Source of the DNA: Branchiostoma floridae
Lineage: Eukaryota; Chordata; Leptocardii; Amphioxiformes; Branchiostomatidae
Direction: 5' to 3'
DNA length: 64,000 nt
NCBI RefSeq assembly: GCF_000003815.2
Contig: NC_049996.1
Coordinates: 7,722,857-7,786,856 of the forward strand
Shown here: positions 1 to 11,900 of the stretch, in pieces
How positions within the stretch are numbered: the first letter of the stretch is position 1
How the letters are laid out: every line of letters begins with the position of its first letter
The notes under the pieces: model-generated
What the model saw: the letters and a program-made list of their open reading frames with translations, nothing else
Databases searched by the model: none
What the model was told of the DNA's origin: nothing
Translations under genes and position numbers: made by a program

Positions 1-522
1 GAACACGTTAAACAAACTCTGGCATTTAAAGACGTTTTTTTCTTCTTTCCTGAGCTAATACTAGGTACTCCGTAGTTGGAACGCCCACCAGATTATTAGT
101 GATTTTTTACATTATGATATTTTTCTTTTCTTCTTGTCTTAAAGTGACATCCATTTCAGATTTGTTTTCATTTTTGTTGACGCTAGAACCGGCTCTGTCG
201 TAGTTGTTCGTATAGAATCTGGCAGCTTGGTTCTGCACTCTGCCCAGTTTATCTTTGTCCTTTTTTTGTATGCGAATCCATATATACAGTTGCGGCATAT
301 CCTAGTTGTCTTTTTAGTGACGTGATTTCATGAAAGTGAGGGATGGTGCCAAGGATTATGATGTGTGCCGTAGTAATTCCTAAATTGCGCTTGATGTCTT
401 CGTTGACTTTTTAACAATGTTATTTGACAGAGACCCGTATTTTACTCCATACGCGTGACAAATTTTGGACCTTCGCTTCTTATACGTTGAAAATAATATT
501 GGAACTAGAGTTCGGCGACCTC

Positions 523-1266
523 ATACCTCCATGAAAATTTAGAGCTTTTGTAAATTTCACGCAAATGACTAAGACATTAACATAATTTATGCATGGTGTT
601 GTTCATCATTGACAATCGTACACATGTCGCAATCATAAAATTCCCATTATTAATCATAAAGTGGTTTTGCAATTTTTACATAAATTATGCAAATAAGTTC
701 CTCATTACCATATTTAGTATCTACTTATATTCCACCTATCATAATTAACATGTGTTACATTTATCAGAAGTCCAGTTATTGAAAACAATGGAATTATACA
801 ATTTCCTCATTAATTATGCAAATTAAGTCCTCATTTGCATAACACGTATATCATTATGAACATCTTTGCCTAAGGTACCCGCATACCTAATATGATGACA
901 ATCCGTTAATCCTTTCTGCAGTTATCCTCTTTGGAATGTCTTGACAAAAATGCCCCTGCAGTTCCTAAATTGAATGTTAGGGGGCTGAAACTTGCTCCAC
1001 TTTGTCATAACACTGAAAGCTATCTACCACCCAAATTTCAAGACCATATAACGTCCAAGACAAGTACCAAGGGGAACCGCTAGGGGGCCCAAAATCTAAT
1101 CATTTCCAGCTTTCATCACACCCTACCAACTCACCAAGTATCAAACCAATCCACCCAGCCGTTCTTGAGTTATCTTGTTTACACACAGACAGACACACAG
1201 ACAGACGCACAGACACATAGACAAACGCGGGGTAAAATATAACCTCCATGAAATTTCATGGAGGTA
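523..1266. mobile_element. Candidate terminal-inverted-repeat element
   Basis: The left end reads ACCTCCATGAAA and the right end TTTCATGGAGGT, about 740 bp apart. The right end is itself palindromic. The interior is AT-rich on the left. On the right it has a degenerate (ACAGACAGACAC)n tract near 1185-1230, preceded by a stretch of the sort common in dispersed invertebrate repeats. No coding capacity is seen. The superfamily cannot be assigned from the ends alone. Confidence 0.4.
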
Positions 1267-2695
1267 AATATAGGAAGAAAAGATTTTCTGGTTGTATACG
1301 AGTTACGGCAGATTTCGCTATTACAATGTAATAACTCAGCTAGCTAGGACACGTGAGACCGTACGCTTCCTTGTCTGTTGTACTACTACTCATTGTTGTT
1401 TACTTTGTGTATCAATAGAAATTCCGTTCCCATGAGGAATGAAAAATCACTAAGGATGATCTCTGAATCATGTCTGTCTCGAAATAACTTTGTGTCTAGA
1501 GAGATAAGAAAATAAACTCGTCACAGCAAGTGTCTTGTGTCGTCATTTAGATGCAGATCGAAGGTGTTTTTCTTTCCCTTTTTTCTAATTTTCATGAACG
1601 CTAATGGAATGTCTTCAAATTTTCTTACCGTATTTTTTTTTTTTTTGGCTGGCTACATAAAGTTACGGTGGCCACTTATGGAAACGCTTGTTTAAGTCAT
1701 AGTCGCACTTGAAGTGCGCACTAGAAATATATGAAAGGTGAACCGTGAACGGTAGTAAGTCGCCCTATCACACTTTTCAAACGACAACCTCACTATACAT
1801 GTAGTTAAATGGTGGACTACACGTCTAACTCTAAGGGCTCCATAGCGTTGCGCTTTTGGAAGATGGACTTGATTCTAATATAAAAGTGTTAGTCGCATTA
1901 ATTACTAAATACTAAACTAACTCAGAAAAGGGCAAATGACGTCCGACATACAAAAATATCACCTGACCATTATGAAAATGAAAACATGTACATTGTATCT
2001 TTGACATGCATACGATTCAAAATAATCAAAATATATTATGCGGATTCACGACCTTTGCCCCATGACCTATGACCTCTTGTGTTTCGGTAGGTAGCGTATT
2101 TCTCTCTTTTACGGCTTTGCTTACGAATTATGCGATACATTGTCATTTATCAATGCTGCCGATGTATCCCCATCAATGCTAAATGCCTTCGCTGGAGTTT
2201 GATACCTCTGGAGTTGATCTATGGCACTGGGGATAAGCACTTTCGGGCTGTAAAAGCTATCCCCGGCCTGGACAGCTAGCGTGCAAGCCCACCCGCGTTC
2301 CCGGTGACTAAAACCGAAATTGGCATTCTCGAAGGGAGTTGAGACAAAGCATCGTACGAGGTATGTTAGACCAAATGTCCAGGGGCTGGCCCGTAGCAGA
2401 AGAGCAGGCCGTTGTGGACCCTGCATGGGAACAGCCTGGACGAATGTCAGGCCTGAACAGGCGAGATAAAACTTAGTAAAAGGGGTTGGTAGAAAGTACG
2501 GTCCAGCCCGGACAGCGGAAAAAGCTCCAGGCCTCGGCTCGGGAGACTGGTGACCAGTCTATCCGGCGCTAAAGAGGGTGACATTCAACCTCTTGCTGAA
2601 TGGCCCTTGATGATGTTGATTTTCATTTTGCAAGACTGTTCTTCATTAAAATTAAATGCCATTTAGACTAAAATGATTTCTCCTTGTGTTGACAG
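1267..2695. other. Upstream flank of the collagen gene; no gene recognised
   Basis: This stretch should contain the signal-peptide exon and promoter of the collagen gene if they lie in the window. I could not identify a convincing start codon plus hydrophobic leader plus donor on the + strand. It holds a poly-T run near 1630 and otherwise non-repetitive AT-rich sequence. The short minus-strand open frame at 2121-2426 has no recognisable domain. Confidence 0.4.
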
Positions 2696-2988
2696 GGGCA
2701 GAGGGAGATGGTTATGATGTGGGCGGCTTCGGAGGAGGACAAGATGTTCTTGATGTGAGTGATAATTAGCTTTTACCACTGCTTCTTTTTTGGTGACGCC
2801 TCAGGGGTGGAAGCTTTTTCCCACATGATTGTGATATTAGTGATTTTGTGAAAGCTGAGTGGTTGTGATGTGTACATGTTTATTTGATGAGATGTATGTT
2901 GTTGTTGTTTGTTTAGTGTTCTGGAGCAGGTCAAGGAGGTCAAGGCTGTGGCTGTGGGTGTATGTGTCCAGCACCCAGAGGGCCACGG
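2696..2988 (+). CDS. N-terminal Gly-rich and 7S-like Cys cluster exons of the collagen gene
   Basis: Exon 2696-2754 enters in phase 1 and encodes a Gly/Asp-rich segment ([11 protein letters not shown]). Exon 2917-2988 encodes 24 residues with a CGCGCMCP cluster followed directly by the first Gly-Pro-Arg triplets. A cysteine cluster just before the helix is what the 7S end of collagen IV looks like. There it forms inter-trimer disulfides. Both exons have good splice sites (gacag/gtgagt and tttag/gtatgt). The assignment as 7S-like is by position and cysteine pattern only. Confidence 0.75.
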
Positions 2989-5900
2989 GTATGTCTGAAT
3001 CTCCTTTTGTCTAATTCTTCTTCAGTGCCCTCAATCTTTAATAGAGAAGATTATTTTGGCACAAGTTTACAACTTTTACATCATGGTGTCAAGTCACACA
3101 AGTCTAGCAAAACAAAAGTGTAGACCATCATTATCTCTTTCTGTCCGCATGCTTATATTATAGATAATGAAAATTATGTTATATTTTCTCTCTTTTCCTG
3201 ATAGAGAACCTTAGAGCCCTCACACACTCAGAGGTCCTTTAGAAGAAAATCATGCCTACTGTCTTCTAAAATGTTATTATGAGCAGTCGCCATTACTTAC
3301 TTTAAAATTCTCTTGAAAAAATAAAGGAATGACATTTTGGTGGGTTGAATTTTCAAAATTTTATGAGGGGAGGGGAGCATAGTACCTCTTTCTTAGACAG
3401 TGTGCCTTCAGCACTTCTTTTAGGCTTCTCTTCCAAGCAAAAGTTTTACCCTGGGCATGTGATATATTGTATTATGATATGCATGATCATCACAATACAA
3501 CATTGAGAAAGATATCTTTGCCCTGATGAAGGCAACAGAGCAGCTGCTAAAACTGTTAATAGAGGAAAAAGACAACATTATAGATGATGGCTATGTACCT
3601 AAATGTATAATCAAAATTGAAGTCTCTTCCAGACCTGATTGCTCAAGTCACATATCACATTATGGAAGTATATGAAATTTTCACATGGTGTTCTTGATTG
3701 TTCACAACTAGGGAGGCCCCGGACCTAGAGGACTGCCCGGTCCAGGAGGCCCAGAGGGAATTCAGGGACCAAAAGGGGACATGGGGATGCCTGGACTCCC
3801 TGGGGACCAGGGGATGAAGGGCCACCAGGTGAGGACATGTTGTCTTTGCATTTTTCTGCAGAAATTCCATCAGAGTCAATTAATTCCAATCTTGCAAAGC
3901 ATGAATTTTTTTTCTTTTTTTTTTTACATGTCGATTATATAGAATACAACACGGTGTATTCCGTATCACCCGAGGTACCAGCCCGACCGCGGGAAGGATC
4001 GCCCGATGGCCGATCCGACCCGCGGGAGGGCTGGGACCGAGGGTGATGCGGAATACACCGTGTTGTATTTTATTCACGTCATACCCACCTGAGAAATGTT
4101 TTGGAGAAAATTTGGTGCCCTCGAACAAACACTGTCACAGCAGCAATGTTCCAACGTCCAAATCAGGTATTCAAATTTTTGACCCAGGCACATTGGCGTG
4201 TGCAGCGTATGTTCGAAGTATTTGATTGAAGCCTGTGTGATAAAACTTCGAAGCCTGTGCTTTTTATCACATGATCTGGAACCCCTGTATCAAACGTTAT
4301 CACGGCCCAAAAAGGACATAATATAAAGTACCTCACTGATGAGATTGATATCTAGATCTTAACTCTTTCTAAGAAATAAGCTCAACATTCTGTCATTTTT
4401 CTCATCTCCACAGGGTTTAAGAGGACCACAAGGCCCCACCGTGAGTACAGTATTACGGATGTTATTTGACAGCATACTGTAATTCACTTTCAATTCTTCT
4501 TGGTACCTAACGGCACTGAACTTTAATCCAACACATTCCAGCATATTCAAAACTGAACCATAAATAAACAAGCCGGCTTTTGCGCATTCCAAAAACTGTT
4601 TAGTGCATTGTTTACTATGTTTCCACGGACATTGCTACACATACAACATGTCTGCCATTTTCTGTGTTGTCGCCAGAAAATAACACTTCAAAGAGAGTGT
4701 AACTGATAGCAAGTCCCTTGGGATTCTATTCCCAGTGGAACTTTAATCCAACACAATAATATAACAAGGCTGTTTATCTATGGATTTCATATTTACAACG
4801 ACAAATTTGCATCAATTGGCAGGCACTTACTCAAGGTTTTAATTGGCAAATCGGCATGTCGGTAAACTGCTGATAGCCGCGATCAAAACACGGCCCCAAA
4901 ATGCATCAACCAGCGGCAAATCCGTTCTGCTGTTCTACTACACAGTTATGACGTTCTATGAAACTTTTCATCCGTTGTTTGGTAAGCAAATGGTGGCAAA
5001 ATACGTTGTTTGTGAATGGCTCCCAAAAAATATACCCGCAAAACACAGTACAAACTCCCTACAGTACGTCCCCCATGTGGGGCTGTTGGTATCGCCAGTG
5101 AGATCCGTCCTACTGACCTTTGGATGTGATCACTTTCAAAAATAGGGGTGAAGGGGCATGCTGAAGCATGATTCAAAATGGCGCGTGTTCGGATTTCCAC
5201 TGAATTTGTGTGACAAAGCCTGGCGCTGTACTTTAAAGAGGGACACTTTAAGGCATGTTGGTTGTGTTGGATGGACAGTTTACTAATATTTCGCTATATT
5301 TACTGTGATGATTAATGTGTAACGTGAGGAAGGAGAGTAGAATTGCTTGAAATTACAATCGCTGCCCTCCTCCCACGGCTTGACTAACAGCATGAAAACA
5401 TACCAGAAGATTGATTGACTTGCCGCTGCAACATGCGATCTTTGTGAGCTCAAACTTACAAGGTTTTAAGTCGTATACCTTACTGGTTTTGTAAAGCACT
5501 CTAAAGAATTTGCATACTGGGGCTAGTTTTTGACTGACAGATGGGTTCTGAAAAGTGTTGGATTAAAGTTGCGTTGGATTAAAGTTCAGTGCCGTTAACT
5601 TTTATGGTCTGAGAAAATTTAACTTGTTCTCAGAACTAAATGTAGTAACTGCATATTGTTGTCAAGTTATGGCAAGATATCAGGTCAGACTGTACTTTGT
5701 TTTGTTTGATTAGTCCACATTTTTATGGAAGACATCTGCGCATGCATTGTTTTTTGCCTGCTCTAAAATAAACAGTAGCCACATGTCACCCAATAGCATC
5801 CCAGGTCAATCTGGATTTTATGCTTGCCAGAGGATCTGTTCTGAAGGGTAAGGGGGCACATGGTCAGGGCAATCTCAATCCAGGTTTAGCTCACTGAAGG

Positions 5901-8900
5901 GCTAGTCTTCCACTGGTTGTCACAGAGATGACAGAGGCTATGGACAGTATTTACAGGTTCATTGTACTGAGAAATGCCCTAGCTAGACAAGCACAACGAA
6001 CAGTGGACCACGGCTTAACGTCCCAACCTAAGGACTGCATCCCTTTTCGGTAGCATGCATATGACAGATGAGAGACACAGCCGGAATAGAACTCACAGTT
6101 TCTAGTTCCAGATGCAGGGCCACTAACCACTGGACTATATACGCACTAGCATTTTTTGCTAAATTTTTCTTCTTTTCACCCTCGCACATTAGTTTGGGGG
6201 CATGTCAATTCCATAGATTTAAGTCAGTATGACCTTATATCAAAATCGTTCCTCAAAAGCTGTAGTCCTGTGTGTACGTTTAAGGCTGATACAAATATGA
6301 TTGTACATAAGCCATTATCTTCCTGTGTCACCTTTAGGGGCCACCTGGGCCAAGTGGACCTGAGGGCCCTGCCGGCCGGCCAGGTGATAAAGGTTTCAAG
6401 GGTGACCAGGGCTTACCTGGCAAGGGTGGGGAGAAAGGACTACGGGTAAGGATTCTTACTTTATTGTGTTTTCTTTTACTTTTACTTTGATTTTTAGTTA
6501 TCATACAAATTACCAATATGAGTTTTATAAATCTGAAATAACCATAAATTTTCATATATTCTATTCTACACTTATATTTCATATATTTCATTATACAATA
6601 TGTGTACACACACAATGTGAAATCGCGTGGCGTAATCAGCAGCGTGTTGGAATCAGGCCCAAGAGGTCCTGAGTTCAAATCCCGCTGTGCCACCAATCTT
6701 GTCCCCTTGGGAAAGGCACTGTACACGACTTTCCCCACTTCCACTCACTCAGGTGAAAATAAGTACCTAGCTTTGGTTAGGGTCGTCCCTTGGATGGAAC
6801 GTTAAATAATGACCGTGCCATAATGATCAACTAATGGGTATTAAATTAAGAAAGAAAGTAATGCTTGAAGGCCAATGATAATGCTAGTATAGCATACTAT
6901 GCTGCAGTAGTTTCTGTATACAAATTTAAGCATTCGTATGAAAGAGAAAAATATCTGGTCCAGTGGATATAGCAAATTTTAGATATCGCCGGGCCATGAC
7001 CAAACTAAGGATAAGCGATCATCCACTGGAAATTGAAGCTGGTAGATATAACCGAACTCCCCCTGATAATAGATTTTGTATATTTTGCGATAAGAGTTTC
7101 ATGTTTGTAGAAAACGAAGTACACTTTGTCCGCTGTACCAAGATCTGCGAAATGCATTCGCTAATGCTACACATATACATTGTAGATAAAGAAATATGCG
7201 CACCTGACGAAGGAAGATCTGTTCAAATACCTTATGTCATCATCTAACTACGACATACTGGAAAAACTCTGTAAGCTCGTCCACGCATGTTTTAAGAAGA
7301 GAAAATTGAAGAAGCATGTAAACTGTAATATATATGTATAGCTTTCCGATTACTTACTACAAAATGTATGTACCAAACTGACTGCATTTAGCCCCAATGG
7401 GGCATGAATATGCAATAAACTTCATTGTCATTGTCATTTTCATTAATTCTCGATATTTGTCCATCCCAGGGAATGCAGGGTCTGCCAGGGATACCAGGAG
7501 AACCGGTAGGACACACACACAACTACATTTTGGCAACACCTCAGGGGCTAGCCCGACAAGTTTATATCATCATCTTTTCATTTGAAAAATTTATCTTCAG
7601 TCCGAAATGTTTAAGCTGAAAAAAAAAATTGTGAACGTCATTCACAGTTTTTTATTAGTGGCAACATTGTATTGGGTGGTACAAAAATGTAGATAACATA
7701 TGGTAGTGAAAATAACTCACTCAGTGATTAAAATCTTGTCAATCTAAATTTCTTGGGAGAAGTTTTGCAGTGCTCAATGCACCATATGCATGAATTGTGA
7801 GGAAAGGAGTTTTGACCATTGACTACAGAAACAACATTGTGTCATAATATTCCTGAAGCACTGGGTATATTAACTGGACTGCACCAAATTGTCCCAGGCA
7901 TTCGCAAAGTACAAATGTAGCACAAACCGGGGAAAACAACTTATCAGCCCATAGTAATTTTTTCATTCTTTGTTCGCTTTTAGGGAATGCTCGGTGAGCA
8001 AGGACCTATGGGTATGCCTAAGTATAACCCAATTGACAAAATGTTCTTTTTCTACATTATAAAACATTATGATTACCATATTTTCAATATGGATATATAA
8101 ACTAATTGCATTATTTTTGCTCCCAACAGGGTCCAAAGGGAGACAAAGGTAATCCTTCAGAATGTTATATTTTTTTGTTTTGATTTTTGTTGGTGCCTTC
8201 TTTCTTCTTCTTTTCTTGTCATGAGCCTATTAGAGCTTAGAACCGCCAGTGACATCAGCATTATTACCTGTTATAGCAATAATATGAACAAATCAACAGC
8301 AAATATGAACAGCTACATGTTTGCAATAGCAAAATCTGTATTGGTAATGACAGTTTTCAGATATATCAAAACCTATGTTAATTATTTAGGAGTTACAGAT
8401 TTGTGATAGCAAAGCCTTTATTGGTTTCGTAAAAGGCAAATTACTGGGAGTGAAACATCCTGCATTTTCAGGAAAATGTCGCTATTTTAGTTAGTTTCTG
8501 TGGTGAGAATTGGTTCAGTTCAGTTTGAATTTATAGAATTCAAATAATATACTAGTGTAGATGTGGAGTTTATGTCCAAAATGTTTTGCTTTCTTTGTTC
8601 ATTTAATCTTCTAATAGCATAATGGGAAGCACCCCCATTGCATACTGTTTCAGTAGCTTTGAGAAACTAGAACGTTATCAGTGTAGTCTAAGGTCAGAGT
8701 CACTGACCTGTCCAACTTGTCTGGATCATCTTTAGTTTTCTTATAGTTTTCTTTGTATATGACTGTGTTGTTATATTCTGTGACTAGGTCATCCAGGATT
8801 GCCAGGTCAACCAGGACAGTCAAGTAAGTAGATAATTATGCAATAATCATAATTTTAGAATTATTACAAATTGTCATAATGGTAATTTTGATAATGAAGA

Positions 8901-11900
8901 ATAAGATTGATTGGTTTGGAAGAATTAGATGTGTCTGGGACCCCAGCATCAGTATAATCAAATATACTCGATGCTACTGCAGCTGTAAATTACTGCTAAG
9001 GCCACACCAATTTAATTTCTTGGTTCACGGATTTTTTCATAAAAAATGTGGAGCGAGAGGGCGAAATAAAAATAAAAATAAAATTGTAAAATGGTTGGGG
9101 GTAAAGGCAACGGCTAATCCAAAACATAAAGAAAAAAAGTTTTCAGCTTTAAAAAGTACAAAAACACTATTTTTGTACAGTAACAGCACCTGTACCCACA
9201 CTTTAAGGAGCTTATAATATAAAGGCCAATTTGCTACACCAGAATGTTGGTCAATGGTTTCAATAATGGTGAAAATTTGCTGAGTAGTAATTTTTATTTT
9301 TATTTTTTTTCCCAAAAAATAGGAGCGAGCGAATCCGTGAACCAAGAAATTAAATTACTGCTAAGTACCATTTAGAAACAGTCATGAACATTTGTCCTTG
9401 ACTTTTGTCATGTTAACCTATATCTATTTGCTTCACAGTCGAGGGTAGACCTGGTCCCCCAGGCCCCCTGGGACCTCGTGGTGACAAAGGTGACTCTGGG
9501 CTGCCGGGCGCGCCGGGACCGTCGGGAATAACTGTCAAGGGAGACCGCGGAGAGCCGGGACAAGGAGGGCTGCCAGGTCATTATAATTACTGGTCATACT
9601 CATGCCTGTAGCTCGGAGATATCACCAAGCACAGTAGGGGCATCTTCACTGGATAGTTTGAAGGAACGCTTGCAGATAGGTGCAAAAGTTAGGTGTGATG
9701 GGTCCTTCGGTGTAATATAACCAGCTGCTGCCGCGCCGCGTGCCTGAGTGTGTTATGCCGAAGTGCGGTTATACCGGCTATATAGATACAGATACAGAAG
9801 CTGGTGTGTTACGCCGAAGGGCAGTTATACCGGCTATATAGATACAGATACAGAAGCTAGTGTGTTACGCCGAAGGGCGGTTATACCGGCTATATAGATA
9901 CAGATATAGAAGCTAGTGTGTTACGCCAAAGGGCGGATATACCAGCTGTATAGATACAGATATAGAAGCTGGTGTGTTACGCCAAAGGGCGGATATACCA
10001 GCTGTATAGATACAGATATAGAAGCTGGTGTGTTACGCCAAAGGGCGGATATACCAGCTATATAGATACAGATCTGATACAAAGTTGTTTGCCTGTACAA
10101 ATGTATAACTCAAGGCGGTCAAAGTCATGCCTGTAGCTAGAAGTTGTTTGGGGTCTCTTTTGAACTTATTTTTAACAAGCAAGCATCGCAAGTGCATTGG
10201 AAGCTCTGTAATTTTGAAAATGCAACTTTCTAAAATGGCATTTCCTGCATTTTTGAGAGGATTTCCAAATAAAATTATGGAGACTGTCGATAACAGTGAA
10301 TTCGACCGAACCCCCTCACCCCTGTATACGGGTGCGTGATACACGATAAAAGTGACAGAACATTACTTTCAATGCAGTAACTAGAGTTTTGCTGTAAGAC
10401 TCACTCATAGTGAAGTAGACCACCATGACAAGTGAGTTTTGCTAGATTGATGTATGTGTTTTGTTTCTAATACAAATTTGATGCATCTTTGTGTTTAAAA
10501 AAAAAAAAAACTTTGTGCAAAATAGATAGAGAATAAAACAAGAAATACTCTCCAAAACTTTAAGCCCAGTAGTCTATAATAAGCTCTACATTTGTCTCCT
10601 TCCCTTCAGGTCAGCAAGGACCTCCAGGACTTCCCGGATTAAGAGGTGAGTGGTTTTTCAGTGGAATTGAAATTTGAAGACAGCATGAAAAGTGCTTAAC
10701 TTCTACATAGTGTGATTCGATGTACAAAGCAGCTGTAAAATGAGCAAAATGTATACTCTGGTTACAGACTGCCAAATGAATTCCATTTGTAAAATAAGAA
10801 GACTGTCAAAACAAAAATGAAGAATCTATTGGTCAGTTCAACCTTTAATTTGAAAAAAAAATTTTTATTTTTGACCATACTTTTCTTCTTCATTCACACA
10901 ATTGCATCAGTTTTGGTGTACCCAAAGGATGTCATCCGTATATTAATCAAATCAGCATGGCATAACTTATTAAAAGTACAGAAATTCAAATTTAATTCTT
11001 CACATTGTGGTTGATTCTATATCATTTACTTCATTTTATCTCATAGGAAATTGTGTCATATGTGCACTGTTATATCATCCTGATGTCATACTATTCTTGT
11101 CCTGTTTGCAGGTCCCCCAGGTGAAGCTGGTCGGGACGGCTTTCCGGGTAAGTTACAGTTACTGTAGTGTTTACTTTTTGATCCAACAGATTTTTTTATA
11201 ACCTTACAGAAAATTGGATTTTCCTTGCTAGTCAGTTTGCAACATCCAAGTCAATTGCAAGTCATAATTTAAAAGCTTTCCTGATTACACATGTAACGTT
11301 ATATGTAATATCAAAATGAATTAGGACATCTTTTAGCTTGCTTGGTGCAAAAATACTGTTAAACATAAATTTATTTGCTTGTGCATCATGTGGGGTAATC
11401 GTTAGACAATTTGGCTCAGAACTACCCTGATGTTGTGCCAGGGAAAGGCAGGGACTTAGAGTGATACCCTCTAGCCAGGCCTTTGGACTCACTGTTAAAA
11501 AGTGTGGAACATTGTTGAGGACAAACGGATTTGGTGCACTAGTAACTGCATTTTTGTGACCAAGAATCTTTTTTCCTGCGCCAATTGCAGGTGTCAAAGG
11601 AGACCGCGGTCTAAACGGGTCCCCAGGGCTGACAGGAGCCCGCGGCCCCCCAGGAGACCCAGGGCAACCAGGTGACTATCATTCCTATGTGTCATCTAGT
11701 ACTGTAAAAACATCTAAGGTTGCGGTAGCAGGAAAAAGGACTTTTCGTGGTGGTTTTAAGTTTGTGGTAGCACCATGCACCATGGTCTCTTACTGCCATG
11801 GAAAAAATGTTCCCGGTGGTTTTAAGTTCGTGGTAACGTGTTCTCTGTGGAAACCGCAAACATAAAACCACTGCGAACATTTACAGTACTCCTTTACTCA

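Noticed and set aside
6963-7247. A host gene with a Cys-rich C-terminal domain
   Set aside because: The [12 protein letters not shown] and RFCIFC motifs are those of LINE ORF2 C-termini, and it is followed by a retrotransposon-like tail.
7984-8148. Retention of both small helix exons in one mRNA
   Set aside because: Their combined 47 nt break the Gly-X-Y frame, and reading through the intervening DNA meets a stop.
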